A stretch of DNA of 64,000 nt from contig BGZK01000484.1 in NCBI GenBank assembly GCA_005406025.1, forward strand, positions 248,001-312,000, given 5' to 3'. Both the position numbers and the translations under genes were made by a program. This document shows, piece by piece, positions 32,754-45,580 of this stretch (positions within the stretch are counted from its first letter, which is position 1; the number at the start of each line of letters is the position of its first letter). Source of the DNA: Eumeta japonica. Lineage: Eukaryota; Arthropoda; Insecta; Lepidoptera; Psychidae. The notes beneath the pieces are model-generated. The model did not search any database, was not told the origin of the DNA, and saw only the letters and a list, made by a program, of their open reading frames with translations.

Positions 32754-34500
32754 CTTTGACTCAAATTACAGATTCGAGCTTAATAAAGACGGATGCATAC
32801 CTGCAATTGGATCGGGGGGGAGGTAAAATCATTTTAATACAAAACGAGGTGTTCACATGATTATATTAAAAGAAAAAACGAATTAATAACACAGTAGAAA
32901 CAAGTTTGTTTATTTACCACCGATTCGAAAATACGAGAAGGAGAAAGATCGGCAAAAAACTGTATTAGATTTATCGATATAAAATTATAGAGGCTCGTTT
33001 TTGTTATCTTATTGGCAAACAGGAAATGATATATTGTACTACATTAAGTGCGAAAATATGCAACACATTCATCAAATATAGCTGTTTAACACGATTATGG
33101 ATATGTATACTGGTCTTAGTTTATTTTTAATGTGAACAGCTGTGATTATTTTAACAAACTTTTTAGAATTTTTCTGGAAGGAATGTTTTAATATTGGTCA
33201 AATAACAAGTTATGATCAAAGTTTTATAAAATTATGCAATCAATAATTCTTTTAACATGAATGCTATCGCATAATATCATAAGACAAAATGAAATGACAT
33301 AAAGTTATTAGTTTAAAAGCTTTTAAAATGTGGTATAATTTCTGGTAAATTATCATTGTTTTAAAGCAATAGCATCGCGATGCAAGCGCCATATCCTGTC
33401 AGAATAAATAATGATTAAGGCTTTATCATTAAATTAGCTATAAAACGACAACATTGTACACTTCAGCAACAATATAATGGCTCAATCTTCCCTCTCTGAA
33501 ATAAGATCTATCGTAAAATGTCTTTTGCGCTGTGCCGAAGCGCTCGCCGCTCAGCGGATGGATTGTGTGTGGTCATTTAGACGTTCAACTTAAATGGTAT
33601 TAAGATTTGTTTCCCTGTTTTACATTTACATACCTAATATTAATATATAATGAATATTTGTTTTTATCGCATTTGTTAGGGTATGAAGATCGTCCTGGCA
33701 TTTTCATATTGCATTTACAACTAATAGGTACAATGCCAAATTTCATAATAGTACAGGGAGACTTTTGGTATTACTTAATCGCGAATGGTTACTTAATTGT
33801 AAATTTCAGGTGGTATTAGTTAATTACGATTTTTAATATTACTCAGCTTCAATTGCAGTTATTACCAAAATTAGAACAGTTTATTACATTTTATAAATGA
33901 AAATGTATAGGTATTTTTTTATGGGAAAACAAAATCGAATACTAAAATTATAAAAACAACCGTATGTATACAAACGTAAAAATATTGTATTTTTTATATT
34001 ATAATCAATACTTTTATAACGTGAAAATGGCTTCAATAAACAAAAAAAATGTTATCGAATCATTTAAATATTTTTTTAACGGGACTTTATTCTTTCAAGT
34101 GTTATGATGCCACTATAATTTATTCAGATTTTTTTATCAATTACGAGTATTGCTCACATTTTTAGGAGAACCAGAACTGTTTTTTGCTGAAAACTTCACA
34201 AAGACTAAAAAACAGGACTATAAATTTATCCTAATGTAATGATATTTAGGTATAAATAATTATTGCTCTATAATGATCATGTTATTTTATCTTTATTATA
34301 TACCTAAGGTGAAAAAGGAAAGTTAAGGCGAATTATAAATGATTTCATAAAAATGTTAAGTAACGAAAGTTAATTAATGAAAAAATAAAAAATTAAATTA
34401 ATCTAAATGAAAACGATTATCTTTGCTCGAGACCAGGACAACAGACTAGTTGGACAAATACACACACACAATCACACATACACATAAATGATCAGAATGC
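32754..34500. other. AT-rich DNA, no gene seen
   Basis: Scattered poly-A/T runs and a CA-rich stretch at 34455-34490. A 70-codon frame at 33607-33819 has AT-rich codons and no support. Confidence 0.5.
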
Positions 34501-34560
34501 ATTCGAAAAATCAACCCTTATGAGAGGCGCGCGAGACAGCGAAAGTGTCCACGGGCGGTG

Positions 34561-34566
34561 TATAAG
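34561..34566 (+). promoter_or_regulatory. TATA box of a GC-rich promoter
   Basis: TATAAG sits in a sharp GC/CpG-rich island that starts near 34525 in otherwise AT-rich DNA. Transcription would start about 30 bp downstream, near 34590 (CCACTCGTCC). Confidence 0.4.
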
Positions 34567-34589
34567 CGAGCGCCGGCGTGCGCCCGCGC

Positions 34590-34750
34590 CACTCGTCCGC
34601 GCGCCGCCGCCGTCAACTCGTGCTCGCGCCACCCGCACAGCAGCATCGGCCGCGTCGCGGTGCTCCCCGGTATTCTTGTGACCGAAATCGTAACGGACGA
34701 CTTTCTACGGGAAGCGTGCGTTGCCGATTATCTCGAGATATCCATAATCG
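34590..34750 (+). other. Probable non-coding first exon of a plus-strand gene
   Basis: A GC-rich 160 bp segment that follows the TATA box and ends at a good 5' splice site, AATCG|GTGAGATCC (GT at 34751-34752), after which the sequence abruptly becomes poly-T and AT-rich. There is no ATG in the segment, so it would be 5' UTR. A large downstream intron full of putative regulatory islands, with coding exons beyond the window, is the simplest reading. Gene identity unknown. Confidence 0.42.
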
Positions 34751-37319
34751 GTGAGATCCTTTTTTTTTTTTTTCTAATTAAACGTGAAGAGAATAAAATT
34801 ATTTTCAGTGTACAATATGATAAGTTGGTGATTTTATAATAATGATTATTAATTAATAAAAAGGAGTATTTATTATAGAATTAAATAAAATATTTAAGTT
34901 GTTACGCAAGTAGATAGCTATATGTTGAAAAGAGCGACAAGTATTAACTTAAGCAGTCCAAAGAACATATTAGAAACAAAATCTTGAAGGAATTCCAAAG
35001 AAATGCACTGTCATAAATAAAAACATACGTCAGTGAAACGATTGGTAACTGAATATTTCCAAAATAATAATATCGACGTTATATTTTATCAATAATATTT
35101 TACGCTAACATTTAAAAGGCTTTATATCCACTAGATATATTTCATGTTAATATATATATATGATTTTTTAAGACTACGTAGTCATACTATTCTTTCTACA
35201 CACATATATCATATGCTCTATGAAAATATATGTACTTCAGTAATATTATGCCGCAGACATTACTAAAACTACCGCACGTTCAAAATGTGTTGAGTGCGTT
35301 AACATGAAATACTTCTTCATCCTTTATTTATCTGAAATATCGTAATAAAATTATTTTAGTTTTAAAAAAAACACTACGTTACAAATTTTTATATGATAAT
35401 TTATTATATACGTACTGTTATATGTCAATAATATGTTGAACGTTAATTACTGTATAATCTGCAATTAACGTATTCGTAAAGAATTTTTAAAAATTGAAGT
35501 ATTTTTAAAAACGAACTTCACTGTAATTTTGTAACGAATAAAAATATATTACATTAAAAAAAAAACATAATATTGAATTAAATATAAACTTAAAATTTTT
35601 AGATTATGCAATATGGAATTCCTTCGAAATTATTTTATTCTCAATTCGGCGAGAACGTAATTCTAAAATATTTTGTTATAAACATAATTTTCCATAAGAA
35701 TTTCTGTACTCCCTTGAGGAATTTTTATTAATTTTGTAGCACTCTGCTCGGAAAGAAAATTTGGTACAATCATAAAAGTAAACGAAAAATATTCAAACAG
35801 GTTATTTATCACATAGATACTATTATAATATTTATTATATATCTATATAATTACTATATAATTTAATTCTCATTTAATTGCTGCACGGTTATAGTTTTAA
35901 TTTATTCCTCTATTAAATCCACATCGATTCATCGACTTCCTTTATTTTATTTATAATTACTCATATTAAAAAAAAAAAGATAAATCCGTTATCCATTAAG
36001 CTTTAGCGGTCTCTTTCCTCTCTGGACGTTTACTAATTAAAATCATGAACTCGATCCAACTACATCGATTTTAATATTCATAGGATCGATCCGTAGCAAT
36101 CGATTGTGAACGCGCGTTTCCGTGAAAGTGATGATCATTGTGGCGAAAGTGATTACTGCACTGCTACATTCTGCACTTGTTCGAAATTTTCACGTTTTGA
36201 TGCGGCTTTTTATTAAGTAAAAAAATATCGATTCTTTTTGATATCGACTTAGAGTGGCTCTAGCCGTATTAAATTATGATTAAAAATTTACATGTTTAAT
36301 CATTAAACTATCAAAATATAGTATGTAATCATTACAGTCAAAATACATATATTTTTTTCCTTTGATTCTTGGGAAGTTACGGGGTTGGGAAGTTGGGTTT
36401 TTGTACGTTTCTTCTGTATTTAGTTAGTTTTAAATATGTTTTATTCTGGGGAAATAATAATTACGCATTATTCCATAACAATGTCGATTTATAGTCATTT
36501 TAATGAAACTGTTCGAGTCGTTTTTGTTTTAATCATCGCGTGTAAACAACTCAACTTTCTATTTCAAATTCTTTTTGAATTGTAAAATAGGATAAGAAGA
36601 GATAACTTTAACGGTATGTTAGTGTTGTTACATAGTTACCTCAAACACACGTAAAATTTTAATTGATCGTGCGGCCAATTAGCATTTGTATAACTTATGT
36701 TAGTCACGAAACTGTTCTTGTGATTTACAACATTTACGCCATCTTCTACGTCAAGAAATTGTATGTTAAACGATCCGCGAATAACGACATGAGCCGGATA
36801 TAAAAAAAATAATCTAGACTCGAAGAATTAAGTGATTAAAATGTGCAACGGTAATGCACTCTATTATTTTAAATATAAACCTTTGTATTTATAAATTGTA
36901 CGTTTTAAATTTCTTTGGGATTTCAGTTTATAAGTGTTGTCATTCGAAAAGATTATAATAATATATAGAAAAACCTACGGTAAGTTTTACAATATTTATA
37001 TACTATCGCATTGATACTGTACGAAATAAAACAAATATGTTGTAAATTGAAGGAAGTAAATATTTATTACGGTTCTGTTTATTCGTTCTATTTACTTCTA
37101 TTTTCTATTCTATTTCAGATATATTCTATTCTTACTAGCAAAGAATGTTATGTAGTGACCAGCTCATGTTTTCGTATAATGTTGGTAATTTAATGTAAGT
37201 TGTTTAAAAGAAGGTATAAGTCTATTAAAAACCGTTTATTCACAATGAAGTACCGTATGCAATAATATAGTTTCCACCGAAAATTATATAAAATTTTTAA
37301 ATCGGAAAACATCTTTTGT
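34751..37319. other. AT-rich DNA, likely intron; no exon seen
   Basis: Very AT-rich. 36000-36200 is somewhat GC-richer (ATCGATCCGTAGCAATCGAT) and may be a minor regulatory element. No exon of the 34.6 kb gene was found. Confidence 0.4.
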
Positions 37320-37820
37320 ATTCTGAACGTCGTCGAAAAAGAGCCAGTAGTATGAAAAGGAAAAAATCATTTTATCCCCTTATTTTGGGGAACGTGACCG
37401 GCAGTTGTACGAACCATTTACAATGTTATCGTCGTTTTCCATGAATGGATGTATAGTTGCAAAATTTGTGCTTAAACCAATCTTTCTAAAAAAAGAAGCT
37501 GTAACGTATTCCATTTGAAGTTGATTTTTTCTGTGCCGCGTGATTAGTGTCAGTTGCCAGAAAAATCCTTAACTTTTTTTGACATAGTAGTTAATCATGG
37601 ACGTGGTACCAGATCAAAAACCAGATCGAATCGACTGGTACCATAACATCATAAATTTTGTTAGAGTTGATATCCTGGATACCGTTTCAGTCGCGAGTCA
37701 ACGCATTTATTTTAAAGCGAATGAAGTTTCTCGCAACTAACGGCCGGTGGCATTCGGACATTTAACTTTAACCATTTTTCTTTTTGTAAACTGCGAGAGA
37801 AGGTCGTTATTTGGCACGTT
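37320..37820. promoter_or_regulatory. Putative regulatory islands
   Basis: Two GC-richer patches (37325-37450 and 37660-37815) with homeodomain-like words such as CATTTATTTTAAAG. Between them TGGTACCAG (37604) and CTGGTACCA (37635) form a 9 bp inverted repeat around a duplicated ACCAGATC. Composition-based call only. Confidence 0.2.
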
Positions 37821-39309
37821 TCGTAATAAATCCCTCTTCAAACTTCAAAGTTCGAAAAAACTTAACAAATATTCTGTATTTAAGCTCATAGTTGTCTCAG
37901 TAGTTTTATAGGATATTAAATATATTAAATTTGGTTGTACAATCGCCATTTCGGATCTTATATTATGATGTTGCTCACCTAATGACTAGAATTTACACGT
38001 TATATTGTTAACTGATATTATAAATACTATAACTTATTTATGGAGTACAAAAATAGATGTTAATAATAATAAAATTATGTTATGTTAAGAATGACGAAAT
38101 GATAAATCAATAAAGTTTTTATTTCTTTGCTGTATATTTCTTAGAAATTTGGGAGTTTTACATATGTAGTCCTATTCAATATATTTAATAGTATAATAAG
38201 CTTTATGTCTAATGCGCAAATTGGAATATTTGTGCCTCAGTTATTTCTATAGTTATATTTATAGATAAAAATATTTATACTTTGCTCTTCTTCAAGGAAA
38301 ATAAGTCGTAAATTCAAGAAATAAATAAAATGTCTATGCCTATAAGTCAACACATTATATTTATGTATTTAAAACATGAAATTATTTGGAAGTTGATGCT
38401 TTCTTAGGCGTGTTCAGGGTGTTTACAATATTGTAATGTAACATGCGACAAAAATTTAGTAGTTTTAATTTAGCCATAAAAAAGGTTTTGTATTCCCTTG
38501 TCTTTCCTTGTCTCGATAGTTAGTTAACGCTTCATCGAAGAAGAGGTAAATTGTAGTATGTATTTTATAACTGATTTGATTTGATGAAATCTGAAACTAA
38601 TGGAAATTTTGCCTAAAGTATAAAACAAATAAATACTATGTCAATTTTCGAGCATTTTATTCATAAAATAATTCTTATGTCTTTTTTTAAACATCCGAGA
38701 ATTGTTAAACTTACGCTGTGATGTCCGTGGTCTATCCTAACAACCATGATCAGAATATTTTAAGATGCTCATATTAATTTCCGGTAGAGGGGATTTGTAG
38801 AACACGACAAAAAGTTTGTTTTTTTGGATGGACACTTGAAAACCTAGCTAAAACCTGAAAAAATCCCTGAACGGCATAGCCAAGTAACAGTGAAATTAAT
38901 TTTGTATAGAATATATTAAGTATCTTAAACACACGAATAAAACAAATTTTATTGAAACCATATATGTATATATATATATATCTAAGAAAATATGTCCGAA
39001 TATTGATAATTAGTTTGTGAATACATCGCTTATCGAAATTAAAAAGAAAGAATTGATGAAGATACATTACTTTATAATATGAAATTTCAATCTCCTGTAA
39101 TGTAAGTTACATTAAAAGTATGAATATGAAGCGATATTACTATTTATATGTTTAGGTGTATATTTAAAATTATTCTTATAATATCTAACTTTTTGTGATA
39201 TCTATCATTTCGGTTATTGCATTTCACTGTTGGTTATTTTATAAAAACTTAATAAAAATAATAAATACTTATTAGAGCAATACGTTCGACGATAAACTAC
39301 CCAATGATT
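37821..39309. other. AT-rich DNA, no gene seen
   Basis: A short TA run lies at 38962-38981. The 97-codon minus-strand frame at 38774-39067 includes this low-complexity run and is not credible. Confidence 0.5.
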
Positions 39310-39765
39310 AATTTAGCATTCGTACGGACGCTTATTGGTTTGTTTTGCGCGAACAATTGGCCGAATATTCGCCATTCATATCCGGCCGATTGTCCGAGCG
39401 TTAATTACCTTTTTTTACATAGAACACCCGACCGGACCATCCTTTGACGGATCAAAGAAAGTTATGATTGACCCGATTGTCCATCGGATTCGCGCAACAA
39501 AAGTTAATGGCGGTGAAAGGAGCAAGGTATTTGCATCACGAATTAGAAATTCGTTTAATTATGTTATTATACAATTAAATGTAGATGTGGGAGGAAAAAA
39601 AATCTACAGGATGCTCCCATCCGCCTCGTGCGCCATTAGTAACGTGACTGATAAATCGATTGCGGGTCGATTTTGTGCTGATTCATATTCGAGAAATTGC
39701 CAATTGATTGACGCTGTACCAACACCGTTGGAGCGGTTTTCGCGAATAACGTAACGTCGTGACTA
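39310..39765. promoter_or_regulatory. Large GC-richer island, putative enhancer
   Basis: About 450 bp with CpG-containing text, several ATTGGCC/ATTGTCC and TTAATT words, and moderate GC against AT-rich flanks. A 139-codon plus-strand frame (39335-39754, starting at an ATTGG-internal TTG/ATG-like site) spans it, but it lacks consensus splice sites and recognisable domains. I prefer a conserved non-coding element, though a coding exon is not excluded. Confidence 0.3.
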
Positions 39766-40064
39766 TGAAGCAGTTTAAATGATTGTAATTAATTGCTTGC
39801 ATAATTTTTAGATTTTCACAACGAAATGCACTGCAGCTAATCCGAGACACGCCGCCCTTCGACGCAATACATTAATGTAAACCGGTATTTGAAGCGTACA
39901 TGCGTATAAAATATTTAAATAAATCCTATAAAAGCGAAAATAACAGTTATTGTTATCAACTCGATAGTTACTGTCAATGTTATATAGGTGTATGTTATTG
40001 CATATATTATTCGTGCGCGAAGATATAAAATGAATTATTTAATCTTTCATATTGAACGATCACG

Positions 40065-40140
40065 CGATCAACTGTAATCTTGATTTCAGTCCCGATTTTA
40101 ATTTCGATTTCGGTTCCCATCTATATTTATATTCCGATCA
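40065..40140 (+). repeat. Degenerate GATTTC satellite fragment
   Basis: AATCTTGATTTCAGTCCCGA then TTTTAATTTCGATTTCGG: short member of the dispersed family. Confidence 0.5.
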
Positions 40141-40170
40141 AATCATCGTAGAGGAACGTATTATTATTAT

Positions 40171-40172
40171 TA

Positions 40173-40208
<36 letters not shown>

Positions 40209-40210
40209 TA
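40171..40210. repeat. (AT)n microsatellite with palindromic ends
   Basis: A 30 bp AT run flanked by TACGC and GCGTA, so the whole 40 bp is a perfect palindrome able to form a cruciform. Confidence 0.95.
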
Positions 40211-40439
40211 TATATTATTGCGTATATATAAACGTGATATATTATTACACAAAATTACACTTAAATAACACCTTTTGCTGCCATATTATTTTATTATGAA
40301 ATGCATTTGATCTCGTTCTGAATACGTAACTGACAAGTACAAAAAGTGAAGAATTTCTTATGACTATGACTTTTTTTGCCGTCTGTATTTTTTTTTGGTG
40401 AGAAAAGTTACACTGTAGAGATAGTCCCATGGTCACCAA

Positions 40440-40690
40440 ATCAAGATATGATGATGAGATCCCAGGGAAACTAGAGATACCCTCAAATGGTATAGCCGCG
40501 TATAACGTGTTTGAGTTCTGTTTTTACGTTATTCCTGTGTTTGCGTTTGGGAGTCATCATCTCATGTTCTTCAGCTGATGATGGAAGCCACGGAACTCCT
40601 TAACTGGATCTGGAGTTAGGGGATGATACTATGATTTGTCGACAGAATCCACGCTTCAATGGCTACTAGCAGAGTCTAGTATACGCAAAA
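40440..40690. other. Unidentified GC-richer patch, possibly a repeat
   Basis: Contains GATGATGAGATCC near 40449 and CATCATCTCATG near 40555, a loose inverted pair, and an AACTCC/GGAGTT hairpin at 40594-40617. Coding potential is poor. It may be a short interspersed element. Confidence 0.25.
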
Positions 40691-41600
40691 GTGAAATTAC
40701 TTATTAAACTACCTATACATTTTCATTAATTTGCCCATTTCTAACATGACAATCTGAGCAGAAACACATCGGAACTCTTTAGCGATAGCAGTGGAAGTGC
40801 GGTGCATTAGTTTAATGTGGGTATGAATGAAAACGTATGTCTGGATGAATTTTAGAACTTATTTTATAAATGATAAGAACAATTTATCTAGTAGTAAAAT
40901 ATAATTTGCTGGTTGTATACCAACTTACAATTCCAATACCCGGAACGATTACCAGTGGACAACAAATCCGTGATTGGAACCGCTTTTCCACTTGTCCCGT
41001 ACAAAAGTACAGGAAATGCTCGGCCGATCATATTGACCGTGGCTTAATTCACATGTAAAATAAGTACATGGCTTATAAAAGTTATAACTAGTCGATATAA
41101 TAAATGTGAAATAATATAGTTTTTACTTCCAAAACCTATTTAAATAAGTAATTGTTTGTGTCGGTTTGTTTAGCTGGAACCAAAGAAATTATTTATAAAC
41201 ATAAATATTAAACGTGAAGTTTTGAGTCAAAAGTATATCCCCTTTTTCTAAGGAGAACCAACTGCTCCTGATTTAGCTTTAGTTGGAACCGACTCAAAAA
41301 CAAATAAATAGTTAATTAAACATTTTTTTCAATTTTGAAAACGATATTTTTTTGTAAAAGTAATTTTTTTATATTTGTGATATAAAGCCAGCATACGATT
41401 ACATCTAAGTAGTTACGTGTATTCAACAGTCACGGGACTATAAAAATTTTAAATTATGGCCATCCGAATAACTTTTTTTAGACGGACAGCAAGACCGTTG
41501 TTGAGTTTTTTTCTAGAGTTTTTAAGCTAATAAAGCTCATATTACCGTTCTGTTTATATTAAAGACTCAAATATATATGTCTATGTACATATACATTATA
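40691..41600. other. No gene seen
   Basis: AT-rich with poly-T runs and no supported exon. Confidence 0.45.
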
Positions 41601-41604
41601 TACT

Positions 41605-42065
41605 ACTAGTTTCCCATTCCTTCGCTATGCGCAAATTGAAATTCATCATTGATTATTCTCGATCTGGATCTCACTATAAATTTCAATTTCGATTCTGCTT
41701 TCTATTCTAAGTTAATCTCGCCTCGCCCTTGGACGCAGCTCCTATTTTATGTGTATGTAATATTTCAGAAGATCATCTACCTTTGTGAAAAATTTGATTG
41801 CAATGCGTTCAGACGTTTCGCTGATTAACCCAAATAAACAAAAGGACAGGCATTTCATTGCTATGATGTATATCAGGCATTTACGCAATCGGATATTCTT
41901 ACTGTATCCCAAGTTTCATCGAGATAGGTCAAGCGGATTGTTTAATTAGAAGACGGAAAACAAAAAGGCTAAAAACGTATGTAGATGCATAAAGTTAATA
42001 TTGATCACAAAATTTAACAAATGTGTTGTATGTACAGACGGAGCCTAAGAATTCATATATTAGTA
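41605..42065 (+). mobile_element. Composite interspersed repeat, fuller copy
   Basis: In order: ACTAGTTTCCCATTCCTTCG (decayed CCGCGGCTTCG end), a GATTC/GATCTGG satellite block (41645-41720), GAAGATCATCTACCTTTGTG, AAATTTGATTGCAATGCGTT, the TTTCATCGAGATAGGTCAAG block shared with the 32.1-32.4 kb tandem units, and a terminus near ATATTAGTATAAATGTG. No ORF, so non-autonomous. Confidence 0.55.
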
Positions 42066-42479
42066 TAAATGTGAATTTTTTTTTTGAATGTTTATCCTTC
42101 AGTCACACTCAAACCTCAGAACAGATTGTAATAATTTCTTGTATAAAGGTTATGTCTTAGTAGAATAAAATTTACTTTTCCTACAATAAAATATGTATAA
42201 ACATCGACAAAAGCTATAATCAAACAACACTTGTTTTTAAGTATTTATTTCATGCTACAAATTTTAATATATGCTCAGCAAAGAAGACGAGAATAAGATA
42301 ACTGTATATATACGTAGTATCGGTGGATAAATATGTATCTACATTATTTGCTAAATGAGAAAATAGAACCTTGTATATGCTTGGAGAAGTTTTCTGGGAT
42401 TCTCTACAATTTAGCTGTTTTCTCCGAATTTCAAATAGCGGGTACCTATAACGGCGGCACGACATCAAAGGCTTGTTAC

Positions 42480-42720
42480 CGAAGCTAATTTGCCGTGCAT
42501 TCTGACTAATTAAACTTGCTTCTAACGGTTGGAAGGTTGGGGCGGGCAGGGGGGAGAGGCGGCTTCGCGTTGTATTCGCTCTGTATGATTACAGGCTTTC
42601 GGATCGTGACACAATACCACTAAAAGGCGCTGACTGTGACAATTATCAGTCGGCTGTGGGTTAATTTTACGTTTAACTTCCCACGTAGCGGAGGTGTGCG
42701 CGAATCCGTACAACTTTTAA
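42480..42720. promoter_or_regulatory. GC-rich island, putative regulatory element
   Basis: Includes a G-rich run GGGGCGGGCAGGGGGGAGAGG, CTAATTAAAC and a GTGACAATTATCAGTC stretch. Minus-strand frames here have no start or splice support. Confidence 0.3.
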
Positions 42721-42994
42721 AAGAACACTCAAAAGTCCTTGTAAGATAGATTAGGTTGTATAAGATTAAACTGTTAATGATTAATTGAAATAAATAAAAT
42801 TATTTGTCAAAAAATTGTTTAGAATTTAAATACTTCGATAACATTGTGAAATAGCATGAATAGTGGTGCACAATAATTTTTAGAACTTATAAACGAAAAG
42901 GCTTTCTATGAAATATTTAAATTTATAAATATTAACGTTAGTTTCAAATTAAGTCACTTCGTCCATCTTAAATTTGCGTACGAAAAGTACTCAC

Positions 42995-43440
42995 CCGTGT
43001 TACGACATTCACAAACACGTAACCGTAACGAAATCTTTACTACACCCAAAGCCGGAGACGTATTCAAGTATTTTCCACAATCATATCGATCCCACGAAGC
43101 CTATAATGCATACGAAATATCGGCTACGTTACACGAGTAGGTATGCCGGTGTGCACGCAACGCCGCCGCAAACAAGCGTATTTCCGTGGTTCGCGCGGGC
43201 GACGCGGCACCGGCGTCGCGAGGGCGGGCGGCGGGCGGGGGTCGCGGCCGTGTGAAATGCTAATGTGAAATATCCGTAACGAGGCGGTACGTGGCCGGCT
43301 CGTTAAGCGGCTAACTGTACCGCTAGCGGCCGCTACAATAAACTTGGCTGCTGCAAAATTCAATTATCCTAGCCAAGAACGGCGATCCGATTTCGTTTTC
43401 GGTTGCTGTGCTGTGAGGTGTTGGATTCATAAGGATTTTT
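42995..43440 (-). other. Very GC-rich island with a possible non-coding minus-strand exon
   Basis: On the minus strand the island ends at a consensus donor, CACGG|GTGAGTAC, with the last exon base at 42995. The segment has only tiny ATG frames, so it would be a leader or non-coding RNA exon whose promoter lies in the CpG-rich part (43130-43400, including CCGCTAGCGGCCGCTA). Alternatively it is simply a CpG-rich regulatory element and the donor is chance. Confidence 0.3.
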
Positions 43441-44600
43441 TAATATTTTAAAATAGGATTCCTAGTATTCAGGGACGTAAAAAAATTGGCGGACGGAGTA
43501 CTGATAAGCGACTAACGACGTTTCCGAAGTGAGTCAGTTCGTTATAAATAAACATTCACGTTTAAGTAAGTCTGTCGACTGTCATCGGCAGTACTGTATC
43601 CATTAAAACGTACGCACCTCGCCGTTATGCAGTTTTGGGCGGCTCCTTAGCAATTCGTAGGCTGCTCATTGCCCGTGCATTTATTGTTAAAAATATATGC
43701 AACGCATACTTGTGTCATTGCCAAATTATAATTGAAAAGATCATTTCTTTCGAAAAACGTTTCAGTGCGACAAAGAATTTTTAGTGTCAGTGTTGGCATA
43801 TAAATTACGTATATTCTAATAGTGGTACTAGTTTCTGACGATATCCGTATCACCATCCAACACCCCGTAAAACTGTATTTCACAAATATTTCATAGTTTA
43901 AATGGTAATAGGCTGTTTTTTTTGACTTCATTTAATTTTTTGTTATGCCTATCATATTTTATGTATTGCATCAAACAAATAAAACATTTACATTAGATCC
44001 ATCAATTAGGTCAATGCTTTTTACGGCAGTAGATGTGTCGATAAATTGTAATAATTTTGTTATAAGACGAATCGTTTGTACGCAAACAATTATTTGCACA
44101 AATTGTAACAAGTAGTTTGATACAATTTAAGAATTTATTTATAAATGTTGACCAATTTACACTTTGTCGAAATAACACGATCCGCGTTCAATATCGCATT
44201 CCTAATTTTTTCTCTCTTAAAATCTTCACTACTACCTTCATATTTAGCTTTTTTTTTGTGTGTTGAAGCACACATCTCCACAATCCCTGTTCCGAACTGA
44301 GAATTGAATCCCGATGCGGCGATCGCGTCCAGTTATCACATTTCAATTGCACCCAATACGATTGCAATTAAAAGTTCGTCGGTCATATAATTCGTGTTCA
44401 GATATATGGATTCGTTGCCTTCTGATTGAAAATCAACATTACGGCCTCCGCTGACACTTCTTTTATTACAGTAGTTTATTCCTAGTTATATAGTACACCG
44501 TTAGGGTTTAAATTATATGAATCTATACAAAGTATTCGTATTGCTTGTTTTGTTTTTTTGACAGACTATAGTTTCAATAAAGTGGAAAAGATCGTACATA
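43441..44600. other. No gene seen
   Basis: GTTATAAATAAAC at about 43540 is TATA-like but has no linked exon. 44280-44460 is slightly GC-richer. Confidence 0.4.
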
Positions 44601-44603
44601 TAC

Positions 44604-44666
44604 TTATACATATATACAGTGTGTATGTGAAATATATTATACATATATACAGTGTGTATGTGAAAT
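44604..44666. repeat. 33 bp tandem duplication
   Basis: Two identical 30 bp words (beginning TTATACATATATACAG) start at 44604 and 44637. Confidence 0.9.
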
Positions 44667-44779
44667 TAATTGATTGGTGACTTCTTCTATTTTTCTTGTG
44701 TTCGGCTCATGAGCTATCCTGAACGGTGATTTCCAGTCTATCTATTTTGAACATACATCGTATTTAATGTACATATATT

Positions 44780-44992
44780 TTAATAATATTTAAAAAATAT
44801 TTTCATTACGTCGATGTTGCCACATTTTCCATTTTTGTGTAACCCGTACGGTATTGTCCACTCAAAGGACTTTAGCTCTCGTCTATGAAGAGACTGCATT
44901 ATACTATGTGCTCGTACAGTCTTTATGCTGGCCGAAATAGTGGCGGCGACTTCACGTACACTTGAAAAATTCGGTGACTCGGCCATGTTCAT
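44780..44992 (-). pseudogene. Possible mariner transposase N-terminal fragment
   Basis: The minus-strand frame has SSVREVAATISASIKTVRAH, a helix-turn-helix-like pattern, then EWTIPYGLHKNGK, which resembles the WVPHxL linker motif after the HTH of mariner (DD34D) transposases. Only this piece (about 55 residues) is present; no catalytic domain follows. The assignment is by motif spacing from memory and is tentative. Confidence 0.4.
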
Positions 44993-45229
44993 GATTTATT
45001 CGTTCATCATTAAAGGAAAATAACGAATGATACTCCGATCTGTTCATGACTTAAGACAACACTCGATGGAATAGGTGGTCCGGTGCTGAAGACGCAACAC
45101 CGTGCGTCGTAAAAATTAATCTTTTCGTGCTATTATTGTTATGATTGTGAGTGTAACATATTTTTCTTAATACCAAGTACATAATCACTTGTACCAGAGA
45201 CAGTGATTTCAACCCTGACCATGGGCGAA

Positions 45230-45400
45230 TCGAGCAATGAGTTTTTAACTCGAGTCATGTTAAAACGCCCGTTCCGTGCCTCGGAGACTCATTTAAGTCT
45301 TTCGTCCCGGATGTCATCGTCACACTAGTGATGTCGGTCGTTAGCACCCCCCAAACCCGATTGGGCGAGCGTAGAAGATTTGAGATAGCGTTTATCAACT
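45230..45400 (+). mobile_element. Non-LTR retrotransposon tail fragment (TGCCTCGGAGA type)
   Basis: GTGCCTCGGAGACTCATTTA then GTCTTTCGTCCCGG recalls the TGCCTCGGAGAGCACGTTAAG...GTCCCGG tail of very common lepidopteran LINE/SINE repeats. Confidence 0.55.
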
Positions 45401-45489
45401 TAAAATAAAAAGACTGTTGGTGTAATACGCTTGATAGACGTCGATTGATAGACAATAAAACGATTGTAAGACGTCAGTGCAACAAGAGA

Positions 45490-45580
45490 GATGTGCAAAG
45501 ATCGCAAACTATGAGGAAACCCGTGATCTCTGACCACCCTTCTAGGAAACAGGTGTGAATTTACAAAAAAAAAAATGTTT
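45490..45580 (+). mobile_element. RTE-like 3' tail fragment
   Basis: CTGACCACCCTTCTAGGAAA, then ACAGGTGTGA and a poly-A run. This is the same 3' motif (CTGACTACCCTCTTGGGAAA) as in the RTE element at 21.4 kb, here on the plus strand. Confidence 0.5.

Noticed and set aside
34558..34839. 93-codon plus-strand frame through the 34.6 kb island
   Set aside because: It starts at GTG and runs through the splice donor into poly-T intron sequence. The segment contains no ATG, so it is treated as 5' UTR.
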